Assembly: GCF_003945345.1 (NCBI RefSeq)
Contig: NZ_AP019308.1
Location: 4,357,501 to 4,421,500, forward strand
DNA from: Paenibacillus baekrokdamisoli
GTDB lineage: Bacteria > Bacillota > Bacilli > Paenibacillales > Paenibacillaceae
Reading direction: 5' to 3'
DNA: 64,000 bases
Below, one piece after another: positions 44,949 to 54,108 of the stretch. Under the pieces are notes generated by a model. It was not told the DNA's origin. It did not search any database and saw only the letters and a program-made list of their open reading frames with translations. Within the stretch, counting starts at the first letter, position 1, and every line of letters starts with the position of its first letter. Both the position numbers and the translations under genes were made by a program.

Positions 44949-46106
44949 AACAAAGGCTGGAAGCCTGAAACATACTGAATCCGGGGTTTTACAGCGTGCA
45001 CTAGAATTGCGTAAAGAACTAGCATCGCGAAGCGTGGAGCAAATTATTCGTATCTTAGAGCTTGAAGGGCTGGCGGAACCTGGTGTGCTTAGACCGCGTA
45101 CCGTTTCCCGCTATTTCCAGGAGCAAGGGCTGGAGTCCTAAAGACGTACGTCGGGAAGTAAAAAAAGCCTTTCGTCACTTCGAGCATGATGCGGCCAACG
45201 ATTGCTGGCAGGCCGACACGAATCACTGGGGGTACATTCCGGATCCAAAGGACCCCAGCAAACGGAAGAAAGTATACTTGATCGCGATCATGGATGACCA
45301 CAGCCGCAAAATGATGCATGGTGAGTTCTTTTATGAAGAGAGGTATCCACGACTGGAGCGCTGCGTGCAAAAAGCGGTGCTGAAGCATGACGTACCCCAT
45401 ATCTTCTTCTGCGATAATGGTTCTGTTTACAGCACCAAGCAGTTCAATATTATTTGTGCCCGAATGGGCACCAAGCTTATCCACGCCAAGCCTTACTCGC
45501 CAGAATCCAAGGGGAAAATTGAAAAGCTTCCGCTATGTAGATTCGATCTTTACTGATGAAGCGCATTTACTCATTAACCAAGGCAAAATTACGACCTTGG
45601 AGCAGCTCAACATCTACTTTCATTCGTGGATGGAGTCTTACAACAACCGTGTCCACCGTACGACGAAACAAACGCCGAAGCATAGATTTGAAGCAAGTAG
45701 TGAATCTATTCGCCATATGACAGCTGAAGAACTGCAAACCCTGTTTTTATGGGGGGAAGAGCGATCGGTGCGTAAAACATCCGTCGTTGAGATTGAAGGC
45801 AACGTCTACGATGTTGACACCTCGCTCAAAGGGAAGAAAATCCAGGTTCGATACAACCCATTTGATCTGTCGATGATTCAGATATGGAATGACGTTCGCT
45901 ACGAGGATGCGAGATCGGCTGAACTACGTAGCCAGAAGCATTCTAAACTCCCCGCGGATCAGGAAGAAGCACAGACAACAGCCATAGGTTCTAACTATTT
46001 AGAGCGTCTAAAGGCAGAGCAAGAAGCGAAAAAGCGCAAAGAGCTTGGGACGACAAGCTTTGCTAAGCTCAAGGAAAAGAAGAAGCGGGGTGATTTGCCA
46101 TGCTAG
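44949..46106 (+). pseudogene. DDE (rve/TniA-like) transposase, several frameshifts
   Basis: Pieces of one transposase follow each other in different plus-strand frames. From about 44986: ALELRKELASRSVEQIIRIL, an N-terminal HTH-like part. After a one-base shift near 45139: KDVRREVKKAFRHFEHDA and the DDE core, with the Asp of CWQADTNHWG, the Asp of FFCDNGSVYS and the Glu of PYSPESKGK. After another shift near 45525: FRYVDSIFTDEAHLLINQGK and the C-terminal beta domain ending KKKRGDLPC. The N-terminus is cut or lost near 44949. It works with the ATPase that follows (4-bp overlap class, 46100). Cannot be active. Confidence 0.8.
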
Positions 46107-46886
46107 CCTTCTTCGGGATGAAACAAGCCCCTTTCACACGAGAGATTGCGCCGGAGCAATTATTCCACTCCACCAGCCAAAAGGAAGCGATGGCGCGACT
46201 AGAATATGCTGTTCAGGAGCGTCAAGCCTGCATGTTAACCGGAGAAGCCGGGATGGGCAAAACGACCATGGTGCGCGCTTTTGCCAAACAGCTTGAATCC
46301 TCTCGTACGCATTACGAATACATTTATGATTCAGCGCTTACTCCCAAGCTGTTCTACCGAGAAGTGCTAGAGAGGTTCGGCATGAACGGGGCATCGCGTC
46401 CGACTGTGCTTAAAAGACAATACCAGACTTGCTTACTAGACTTGTATGAGCAAGACTAGAAAACAACGGTCATCGTTATTGACGAGGCACATCGTCTTTC
46501 AGAAACGATGATGCAGGAGGTTCGATTTTTACTGAATTTTAAAGAAGATTCCATATCACCACTGGCTTTAATCCTGATCGGACAACCTAGCTTACGCAAC
46601 CAACTCAAGGCGAGACATCTGGATGCCATTGATCAGCGGATACAAACGAGATACCAGTTCCAAGGGTTCTCAGAAGACGAGGGCTTACATCCAGCACCAA
46701 GTCAGGGTTTCTGGATCGATACAGGAGATATTCTCGGAGGAAGCGTTGGTCGCGATTCACCAATTTGGTCATGGTGTGCCTAGAAAAATTAATACCTTGT
46801 GCAGCCAGTCACTATTAGATGCGTTCGTGCGTGAAAACAAGATTGTTGGTGAAGCGCATGTCCGCCGCGCTATGAACGAGCTGTAA
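46100..46886 (+). pseudogene. ExeA/TniB-like transposition ATPase, with stop codon and frameshift
   Basis: Partner ATPase of the DDE transposase. It starts MLAFFGMKQAPFTREI, with Walker A GEAGMGKT (about residues 50-57). The first frame stops with TAG at 46457 (YEQD, stop), but the same frame continues KTTVIVIDEAHRLSE with the Walker B Asp-Glu, so the stop is a point mutation. A shift near 46680 leads to TRAYIQHQVRVSGS and the end VRRAMNEL at 46886. Such ATPases choose target DNA for TniA/Tn7-like transposases. Inactive. Confidence 0.78.
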
Positions 46887-46957
46887 TTCCCGACACACAT
46901 CTAGGCTGGATACTGTCGGTCAGTGGCAGTGCGGGTGACCGTGCGTGAGTTGCTACG

Positions 46958-47227
46958 TCAATGCCTCTGGCCATTCATCCGACAAGAAGACTGGCTGCAG
47001 ACAGTATTTTCGTATTTAACATTAGAAGTATAAAATTCCTGTGACAAGAATCTTTCTTTAAAACCCTCTTCAACATCAAAATTATAGATAAATCGTGGAA
47101 TAAGTAAGAAGGTAAGCGCTTTAATATTACAAATATTATACAAGCCCAAAAGTGCACTCATCTGTGTATTGAATATACAATCTACCCATAAATCATTGTA
47201 AGGGATTAATTCTAGTACTTCTTTCAA
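46958..47227 (-). pseudogene. N-terminal fragment of a BtrH-like protein
   Basis: The frame starts MKEVLELIPYNDLWVDCIFN and continues with hydrophobic residues similar to the BtrH N-terminal (cysteine-hydrolase/acyltransferase-like) domain found in antibiotic clusters: a single Cys after NDLWVD followed by N and a Leu-rich helix. After about residue 70 (EFYTSNV) the sequence turns into DNA next to the decayed transposon, so the rest was probably deleted. It lies on the same strand as the biosynthetic genes to the right and may be a lost part of that cluster. The identification is weak. Confidence 0.35.
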
Positions 47228-47288
47228 AATTATTACCCCACTTCATGTAATATAGTCTTAGCAAATATTGAATGAATATATTATTTAG

Positions 47289-48797
47289 GTTACTACTTAG
47301 GTATCTCTAGAAGCTAAATTGGCCCTTAAAAGCAGAAGTGAGTGAAGAAAGAATCGGAAGGTTTTGTTTGCGGAACGTAGCGATTATACTGCGGATACGA
47401 GCAAATTGCATTGCATTAGATAGCGTTCGATAGGAGCCAGATACTTTTATTTTAATTTTCACCATGCGAATGTCACGCTCGGCTTGGTTGTTATCAAAGG
47501 GAACGTAGGCATCACGAATAAAGCGAAGAATGGCTTCTTTGTGAAGCTGAAGTCGCTGCCCCAGATTTGCTGCTTTGCTCTTTTTCTTTCTGCCCGCTGG
47601 ACGTACGTGTTCGGTATGTTCTCCAGTAGCCCATTCTTTCTGCCCTTCAATAAGAATGCCATCATAACGAGCTTCCATTGCTTGGAGCACCTCTTCTTCG
47701 AGCGCTACTCCTGCTGTGCGAGCTTTCTTCACCACTTCCCAGCTCTCTTGAAGAAATGCTTTCATATCAGTCGCCCAAGGCTGGTTATCATAGGTTTCAA
47801 TGCCTATGCATTCGCGTAATAAATGAGCGTTACATAACGCATGGAGAAAGTTGTAGACCTCTTTGAAGTATGTGGCGTAGCAATCATGCACCAGTGTGTT
47901 TGTGAATCGAGGCAAGAAGTCCAGTTCCTTTATTGCATTGCTTCCACGGCTTTCATTAACGCCGATCAATGTCCAATCGGAATTGGACATCACATGTAGC
48001 CAGTGACCTTTCCTCTCTACGAGCAAGCCCGTTTCATCGGCGTGCACGACAGGGCTTTCTAATAACTGATTGCGAATGACACCTTCGAACGGTTCTAGTA
48101 CTTCGGACATTCGCTTCATTGTAGTGAGTAAAGTAGCTTCACTAGGTCGATAACCGGTAAGATCATGAAAGAATTGGGAGATTCGCTCAAGCGGAATCAT
48201 CTGATACATGTTTAAGTAGGTCGTCCATGAGGCAAAGCTTGCTCCATATTGAGTAGGCGCTTTTACCTGGTCGGGGAATGAAGCCTGTTGCAGGGTTTGA
48301 CAGTTCGGACAGCATTTCTTCTGAATACGATGCTCGGTCACGAAAATGCATGGTTTTGGTAGATCGAACACTTGACGCTTCTCCCATTCAAGTTCCGGTA
48401 CATCTTCGAGTGAACAAGCACATTGTGAACAGGTGGAAATCGTATATTCGACGATTTCATCAGGTCTGTCCGCCCTTCTTTCCGCCTGGCTTACGTTGAT
48501 TAACTGGTTTACGCATGCCATCACTGGAAGGCGGTTTGCTGTTGTTTTTCGAGTTTTGACCCAGTTGTCTTTCCAAATCCTTCACTCGGTCTTCCAGTTG
48601 CTCGATTCGCTGGGCTTGCTGTTCAATGGTTTGAGTTAACATCGTGATAAAGGCTGCAATTTCTGGATCTCCTTTGCTGATTCCTAAGATTTGCTCTGGC
48701 GTTAGCTTCACGATGTAACCTCTTTTCCATTCTCTTATTTGTTTTCAATTCTATCTTAATTTCCAAGAGTTTCATATATGGGTACCTAAGTAGTAAC
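47289..48797 (-). mobile_element. IS66-family element (single-transposase type) with intact ends
   Basis: The ends are a perfect 15-bp inverted repeat, GTTACTACTTAGGTA at 47289-47303 and its complement at 48783-48797, flanked by the 8-bp direct repeat TTATTTAG (47281-47288 and 48798-48805), the size normal for IS66. Total 1509 bp. Only a TnpC-type transposase gene is present, as in the ISBst12 subgroup, and it is broken inside. Confidence 0.9.
47307..48711 (-). pseudogene. IS66-family transposase (TnpC) with an internal deletion
   Basis: The N-terminal piece (from 48711, MKLTPEQILGISKGDPEIA) ends QNSKNNSKPPSSDGMRKP and KKGGQT, stop. The main piece resumes in another frame with DEIVEYTISTCSQCACSLED and continues through the zinc region CCPNCQ and the DDE core: VVHADETGLLV (Asp), HALCNAHLLREC (IS66 motif) and DNNQAERDIRMVKIKIKVSG (Glu). 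Relatives have about 12 residues (GHPG...) between GGQT and PDEIVEY; these are missing, so about 35 bases were lost near 48470, breaking the frame. It probably can no longer transpose by itself. Confidence 0.85.
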
Positions 48798-49642
48798 TTA
48801 TTTAGAGCAGTTGATAGGAATTATCACACATACCTTTCTATCATTATAATGCATTAATTTCAGTATTTACAATATCATCCTTTCCATCATAAATATTGTT
48901 TCCATTAGTCAATATATTTCAACTACTTCGCGAAGGACCATTAGATATAATATAAAATGTCTCTGTCAATGTGAGCTTCTCCTCTCAGTATAAGGATTAC
49001 GAAGTGGAATTTATACATCCGACAACCGCGTCTCAACTCTTGCGTCGTAAAACAGTTTTACAGAAGTCGACTTATACTTCCAAGTGGCCCAATGAGCGCT
49101 AGCTTGTTTCCTGTGCGTTGCTCTGCTCTCGGTGCACTTTGCACAGCAATAGTTAAGGACACTTGTGATACCGTGTGGAATGTCGCTATTCGCAGTTTTA
49201 GCATTCTTCCTCCAGCTAATTCTAAAAAATGATTTGGTGGAATCTTGGGAGACTGCTCTCCCTTCTGTACCTTCAGTCGATCAGAGATCTGTCATTCGCC
49301 GTGGACTAACCAACTGTTATTCGTGTAATTTTCGGATGCTCAGCACTCGTAAACAGCCCTAAGTCCCTTCGATTGCAAATCGTCTACAAACTCGTTATGG
49401 CTCATCTTCCGCATCTCAAAACTTAGTACCGCTTGAATAAATTTGTCGCATCAGAATATATAAAACGATTAATTTTCGAGAGGGATAATGTTGTTTTTTA
49501 TGCTAAATCATGGGATAATAAAGTCAATGTGTCATTTGGAAATGATTGAAAAAGTAATGCACTGCTTAAATAAACTGTTCCTAAAAAGGTTATATCTACA
49601 CTAGTTGAAGTTAGGAAAAAAACATATTGGAGAGTGTTTAAT
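48798..49642. other. Gene-free stretch upstream of the alanyl-tRNA synthetase gene
   Basis: About 840 bp. On the minus strand near 49350-49420 a short tail reads EMRKMSHNEFVDDLQSKGLR followed by a stop, looking like the end of a lost gene of unknown kind. Other frames show only scattered stops. No T-box sequence (GGxACCGCG preceded by the usual stems) is visible ahead of the synthetase gene; the only ACCGCG (about 49026) lacks that context. Confidence 0.5.
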
Positions 49643-51418
49643 GTGAACCATAATTTAAAAGATTCCTACATATCCTTTTTTATTGAGAAAGGTCATGCAA
49701 AGTTAGATTCAGCATCTGTAATTCCAGTAAATGACCCTACATGTCTGTTTAATACAGCCGGTATGCAACCTATTGTGCCATTTTTGTTAGGAGAGCCGCA
49801 CCACCTTGGAAAGCGTTTAGTTAACTTCCAGAAATGTTTTCGATTAACTGATTTAGATTCTGTAGGAGACAAGACTCACCACACGTTTTTTGAGATGCTA
49901 GGCAATTGGTCGCTAGGTGACTATTTCAAAAAGGAGTCAATTACTTGGAGTTATGAGTTTTTAACAGAAAAACTAATGATTCCAATTGAAAAATTAGCAG
50001 TAACGGTTTTCGAAGGTAATGAGTTTGTGGAACGGGATGAGGAATCGGCCCAAACTTGGTTGTCTCTGGGTATTCCTAAAGAAAGAATTTCATACTTACC
50101 AGCTGAAGATAATTGGTGGCCTAGTTTGGATCAAACAGGGCCTTGTGGTCCAGATACAGAAATTTTTTATTGGAGCGATACTGAAAACCCTGCACCACCA
50201 AAACACGACCCAACAGACAATCGTTGGGTTGAAATATGGAACAATGTCTTTATGCAGTATAAACGTCTTGAAAATGGAGAATTTGTTCCGCTATCTCAAA
50301 AAAATGTAGATACAGGTATGGGCGTAGAGCGTGTAACTGCTCTTTTAGCTGGTGTAGATGATAATTACAAGACTGATATCTGGTTACCGATAATAAAAAA
50401 GATTGAAGACATATCAAAGAAAATATATGATGATGAAAACTATACAAAGTCAATTAGAATTGTAGCAGATCATATGAGGGCAATTGTAATGATTGCATCA
50501 GATGATGCTGGAATTCGTCCATCAAATACAGATAGAGGCTATATTTTACGAAGATTGATTAGACGTATGGTTAGATATATGAATCAACTTGGTGTCGATA
50601 TTAGCACTGATTTCGAGACGCCTATTGTTGATATTATTGTAAGGCAATTTTCTTCATTTTATGAAGAAGTTCATAGAAATAAAGAACAAGTTTTAGTTGT
50701 TATTAAAGAAGAAAAAGATAAATTTGCTAAAACATTAGAAAAAGGTTTAGGAGAGATTAAAAAAGCATTATCCAAGCTTGAAAATGGTATTCTTCCAGGG
50801 GACGTTGCTTTTAAATTATATGATACATATGGATTTCCGATTGAATTAACCGAAGAAGTTGCTAATGAAAAGAATATTTCGGTTGACTTGGATGGATTTA
50901 GAGAAAAAGTTAAAGAACACCAAGATAAATCAAGGGTTGGTGCAGACAAAAAATTTAAAGGTGGCCTAGCTGAGTCAAATCCTCAGACAGCACGTCTTCA
51001 TACGGCGACCCATTTATTGCAAGCTGCCCTTAAGAAAATATTAGGTAACGACATTTCGCAAAAAGGAAGTAATATTACAATAGATCGATTGCGATTTGAT
51101 TTCAACTTTCCAAGAAAATTAACTAGTGAGGAAATACAACAAGTTGAAGATTTAGTTAATGTGATTGTCCAACAGGATCTTATTATTACTCACGAGACAA
51201 TGAATATTGAAAATGCTTATAGGTCCGGTGCAATTGGAGTTTTTGGTGAAAGTTATGGTGAAAATGTGCTTGTTTACAATATAGGTGATTTTTCAAAAGA
51301 AATATGCGGCGGGCCTCATGCTAATTCAACTAGGGAATTGGGTGTATTTAAGATACTCAAAGAAGAATCTATTTCCTCAGGAGTAAGAAGAATTAAGGCT
51401 GTCACCCATTCTATTTGA
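49643..51418 (+). CDS. alaS: Freestanding alanyl-tRNA synthetase lacking the C-Ala domain
   Basis: A 592-residue class II synthetase. GTG 49643 is preferred, 8 nt after GGAGAG; GTG 49634 overlaps that site. Catalytic core: motif 1-like DPTCLFNTAGMQPIVPF, motif 2 NFQKCFRLTD with its Arg, HTFFEMLGNWSLGDYF, GPCGPDTEIFYW, motif 3 VDTGMGVERV. The editing domain has the zinc ligands His453/His457 (HTATH) and Cys555/His559 (CGGPH). It ends right after this domain (SSGVRRIKAVTHSI), so the C-Ala domain of about 280 residues found in housekeeping AlaRS (about 875) is missing. Beside a biosynthetic cluster it is probably a second copy giving self-protection or feeding Ala-tRNA to biosynthesis. Confidence 0.87.
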   Translation: MNHNLKDSYISFFIEKGHAKLDSASVIPVNDPTCLFNTAGMQPIVPFLLGEPHHLGKRLVNFQKCFRLTDLDSVGDKTHHTFFEMLGNWSLGDYFKKESITWSYEFLTEKLMIPIEKLAVTVFEGNEFVERDEESAQTWLSLGIPKERISYLPAEDNWWPSLDQTGPCGPDTEIFYWSDTENPAPPKHDPTDNRWVEIWNNVFMQYKRLENGEFVPLSQKNVDTGMGVERVTALLAGVDDNYKTDIWLPIIKKIEDISKKIYDDENYTKSIRIVADHMRAIVMIASDDAGIRPSNTDRGYILRRLIRRMVRYMNQLGVDISTDFETPIVDIIVRQFSSFYEEVHRNKEQVLVVIKEEKDKFAKTLEKGLGEIKKALSKLENGILPGDVAFKLYDTYGFPIELTEEVANEKNISVDLDGFREKVKEHQDKSRVGADKKFKGGLAESNPQTARLHTATHLLQAALKKILGNDISQKGSNITIDRLRFDFNFPRKLTSEEIQQVEDLVNVIVQQDLIITHETMNIENAYRSGAIGVFGESYGENVLVYNIGDFSKEICGGPHANSTRELGVFKILKEESISSGVRRIKAVTHSI

Positions 51419-51506
51419 GAAATTTAACTTTCAATAAGATATAAGAGATATTTCTGTATTAAATTAACTAAGTGATGTAAACTAAAAGGAATCATATATG
51501 GTGAAC

Positions 51507-51538
51507 TGTAGGCTATCGAAAATTTTCGATAGCCTACA
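51507..51538. repeat. 32-bp perfect palindrome
   Basis: TGTAGGCTATCGAAAA is followed directly by its exact complement, with no spacer. It lies 90 bp after the alanyl-tRNA synthetase stop. There is no T-run after it, so it is not a standard terminator; it may be a terminator relic, a protein-binding site or a tiny mobile end. Confidence 0.85.
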
Positions 51539-51564
51539 ATTACCCACTTTTGAAAGTAGCCTCG

Positions 51565-51705
51565 TTAATATTGTAATAAAATCGCAAAATGTCCCGCTTG
51601 AATAAATGAACTGCCTTCAAGATAATCATCTTTCAAACTTAAATCCCTATAAACGACATAACGAAAACCCTGAGGCAGCTTTTCAGCCTTCGCAATTGTC
51701 GATGA
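51565..51705 (-). pseudogene. Short unrecognised C-terminal coding remnant
   Basis: The minus strand reads AEKLPQGFRYVVYRDLSLK, then DDYLEGSSFIQAGHFAILLQ and a stop, about 46 codons with protein-like composition, closed upstream by a stop. It looks like the end of a gene lost at this junction. I do not recognise the family. Confidence 0.35.
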
Positions 51706-51845
51706 CGATTAAAATAAAATGAATCTTCAATTAATTTTTATAATTCTTGATAAAGTTTTCAGATAGTATAGGGGTAAAACCATTCGATTTATTATATAAG
51801 AAAAGTTCAACCTTAAGTCCGATTACTCTTTACGCTTTCTCCTCT

Positions 51846-51907
51846 AGATATAAAAAAGAACCCCCTAAAATGACCGAGAAGTTAACTCCAAGGTAACATT
51901 AGAGGGT
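51846..51907 (-). terminator. Probable terminator of the biosynthetic cluster
   Basis: On the minus strand ACCCTCTAATG pairs with CATTTTAGGGGGT (one bulge and a G-T pair) and is followed by TCTTTTTT, about 80 bp after the last methyltransferase gene. Confidence 0.55.
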
Positions 51908-51989
51908 GCCGTTACGAAAACACGCAGGTTCCACAAAATCTGAATATCACAATAATAGATCTTTCAAGTACTTTCTGACAACGGTTTCT

Positions 51990-52733
51990 TTATTTATTTT
52001 TTCGAATAATCCAAAAAATACAATCATCAGAGAAATTTTCAACTTCAATTGATTCCTTACATATCTCTGATCTTAGTTTACATTCTACAAGTTCAAAATT
52101 AGACTTAAGTATACAAGATACGATTTCTTCGTAAGTAGGAGAATGAATAAAGATTTCTGAATTAGTTTTATTTATTATGATATCTCCAAATTCAAAAAGT
52201 CGGTCATCTTGAATTCCTTTATCCCATTTCTGTTTTTCTTTCTTCCAGAAAGAAAGGTACTTTTTATCATTTCTATTATGAGTGGTAAAAATTAAATAAC
52301 CTTTTGGTTTCAAAACTCTATTTATTTCTTTTAGCGCTTGAGTTCGATTTTCAATTGTAGGAATATGCATTAAACCATTAAATGAAAATAGAGAAAAATC
52401 AAAAGATTCATCATCATATTCTAATTTTGTCGCATTTCCAGTGTGAAATGGTATAGAGTAATTGTGAAAATTATTAATTTCATTAGCTCTAGTAATCATT
52501 TCCTCTGAGAGATCTACACCAATTAAATTTTTGTAACCCATTTTAAACAACGAAAAAGTTGTTCTTCCTGTGCCACACCCTATATCTAAAATATCTCCCG
52601 ATTTATCAAAATATTTTTGAATTAACATACATTCGGATGTCCAAAGCCCAACTAGGCTAACTGCTTCATAGTAGTCGTTTACAATATTTTTATTATTAAA
52701 TTGATGAGTTAGAAATTGATCATCAATACGCAT
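51990..52733 (-). CDS. Class I SAM-dependent methyltransferase A
   Basis: A 247-residue methyltransferase. ATG 52733 is preferred, after AAGGAGG; TTG 52739 is an alternative. Motif I is ILDIGCGTGRTTFSLF (residues about 47-62), motif II NLIGVDLSEEMI with the SAM-ribose Asp, then FSFNGLMHIPTIENR and a C-terminal beta pair. It is the last gene of the leftward cluster, 39 bp after the AlaRS-like gene. No substrate-specific domain is visible. The neighbouring carbamoyl- and methyltransferases indicate a heavily decorated small molecule. Confidence 0.85.
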   Translation of the reverse strand: MRIDDQFLTHQFNNKNIVNDYYEAVSLVGLWTSECMLIQKYFDKSGDILDIGCGTGRTTFSLFKMGYKNLIGVDLSEEMITRANEINNFHNYSIPFHTGNATKLEYDDESFDFSLFSFNGLMHIPTIENRTQALKEINRVLKPKGYLIFTTHNRNDKKYLSFWKKEKQKWDKGIQDDRLFEFGDIIINKTNSEIFIHSPTYEEIVSCILKSNFELVECKLRSEICKESIEVENFSDDCIFWIIRKNK

Positions 52734-52777
52734 ATCCAAGTAACCTCCTTCTACCGCAAATATGAGTTATAGTACTA

Positions 52778-53899
52778 TCACTTATAAGTAATTGTATTAT
52801 CTGCATCCATTACTATGTTATACGGAACACCAAAACGATCTTGAAGGATATACATTAATTCAGTTGATCCCATTCCCGAATTTACTTTCAAAAACTTTTT
52901 TGCTGAGTCTATATTTTTTTTATAATTATTATAGTATTTTTGTAAGTAACATTGTATATCATTAATATATAATTTATAAGAAGGATCCTGCATTACTAGA
53001 ACTTTAGTTATATCATCGAATAATGAAGACTTATTATATTTTGCGATATTAATGACAATTTTCTTTATCAGAGATTTTAATATATATCCTTGTTTTTTGT
53101 TTCCTGGAACTATTCCTTCTTCTACGAGTTTTTTTATTCCCTTCATAAAAGACAAAATGTATTTTGCATCTTCTTTATTTAATCCTAAGCTTATTACTCC
53201 CAACAGGTTTTTTTTGTTACTCTCAAAATTAAAATAATCAATACCGTTTTTATATGATAGTAACCTTTCAACACCAAAACCAATATCAATATATTGTTTA
53301 TTTATAATGGGATTATTAATAATAATAAAGTTACCCAAAGCTAAATGTCTATCGCAATCACAAAAAAAATCACACGAATCATTACACTTTGGTCTATTAG
53401 GGTGAATATATGCTAAGGACATACCTACTCCGTAGAAATCATAACATTCTCCATATTTCCAACGTACAGTGTATTTATCTGTATTTTGATCCAATGTATA
53501 ATAGGGCCTTGAGATAGTCTTTTTCCAAAGATCAATTAGCATGCCATCTTGTGAGTGTATTACCGCAAAAAGATTATCCTCTGGAATATTCCCGACTTCT
53601 TTAATAAAATTTATCCAATCCTTCATTACTCGATTAGCTTCTGTAGCTAAAGATGCTACACCTAACATAGTGAACATCATATAATCTGTCATATTGTTTC
53701 TAAAACATTGTTGTACGATAGCTGTGCTATCTAAATTTTCCCCAACTTGTATTTCTTCCTTAACTCTTGCAATAGTTGAGTTTATAAACAATAGTGTTGG
53801 ATCATCAGTTATGATGGAATCATCGTCTAATATTGAGTAATTCAAACTTTTGTAGTAATTTGTGAATTTTAAAACTATTTCTTCTACTTCAATTATCAC
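52778..53899 (-). CDS. Divergent alanyl-tRNA synthetase-like protein (catalytic domain only)
   Basis: A 373-residue relative of the AlaRS core. Aligned landmarks: SIITDDPTLLFINSTIARVK (AlaRS has NDPTLLFTNAGM), motif 2 VQQCFRNN with its Arg (residues 61-69), motif 3 DIGFGVERLLS (205-215), and GYILKSLIKKIV for AlaRS GYxLRRLxRR. The conserved GPCGPCSEI stretch is replaced by a new cysteine cluster CNDSCDFFCDCD (Cys172, 176, 180, 182), perhaps a metal site. tRNA-binding and editing domains are absent. ATP-binding residues remain, so it could make an aminoacyl adenylate and load a small molecule or carrier protein instead of tRNA. GTG start at 53899 follows AAAGGAGG. Confidence 0.72.
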   Translation of the reverse strand: MIIEVEEIVLKFTNYYKSLNYSILDDDSIITDDPTLLFINSTIARVKEEIQVGENLDSTAIVQQCFRNNMTDYMMFTMLGVASLATEANRVMKDWINFIKEVGNIPEDNLFAVIHSQDGMLIDLWKKTISRPYYTLDQNTDKYTVRWKYGECYDFYGVGMSLAYIHPNRPKCNDSCDFFCDCDRHLALGNFIIINNPIINKQYIDIGFGVERLLSYKNGIDYFNFESNKKNLLGVISLGLNKEDAKYILSFMKGIKKLVEEGIVPGNKKQGYILKSLIKKIVINIAKYNKSSLFDDITKVLVMQDPSYKLYINDIQCYLQKYYNNYKKNIDSAKKFLKVNSGMGSTELMYILQDRFGVPYNIVMDADNTITYK

Positions 53900-54018
53900 T
53901 TTATTGAACCTCCTTTAAAGGAATGTTCCTCCTCAACTAGCAAATCAAATATAGTTTGAAGATTAATCCGACAGCAACTAATCTATACTTATGATGTCTA
54001 TTGTTTAGGTCATAAGAA

Positions 54019-54045
54019 GAAAGCAAAGTTTCAAACTTTGCTTTC
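54019..54045 (-). terminator. Hairpin after methyltransferase B
   Basis: GAAAGCAAAGTTT and its complement flank one base: a 13-bp perfect stem, followed on the minus strand by TTCTTCTTA. It separates the AlaRS-like gene from the genes upstream. Confidence 0.65.
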
Positions 54046-54108
54046 CATCCTCTTTGAAAGAAAGAGAATACGTAAAAGAAAAGAAAAAATTTACTTACTC
54101 CATCATTT

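Noticed and set aside
49165..49362. 65-codon frame before the alanyl-tRNA synthetase gene
   Set aside because: No ribosome binding site, no recognisable motif, and it lies in a mosaic stretch full of stops.
48798..49642. T-box ahead of the alanyl-tRNA synthetase
   Set aside because: The only ACCGCG (about 49026) is 600 bp away and lacks the GGTGG context and a following terminator.
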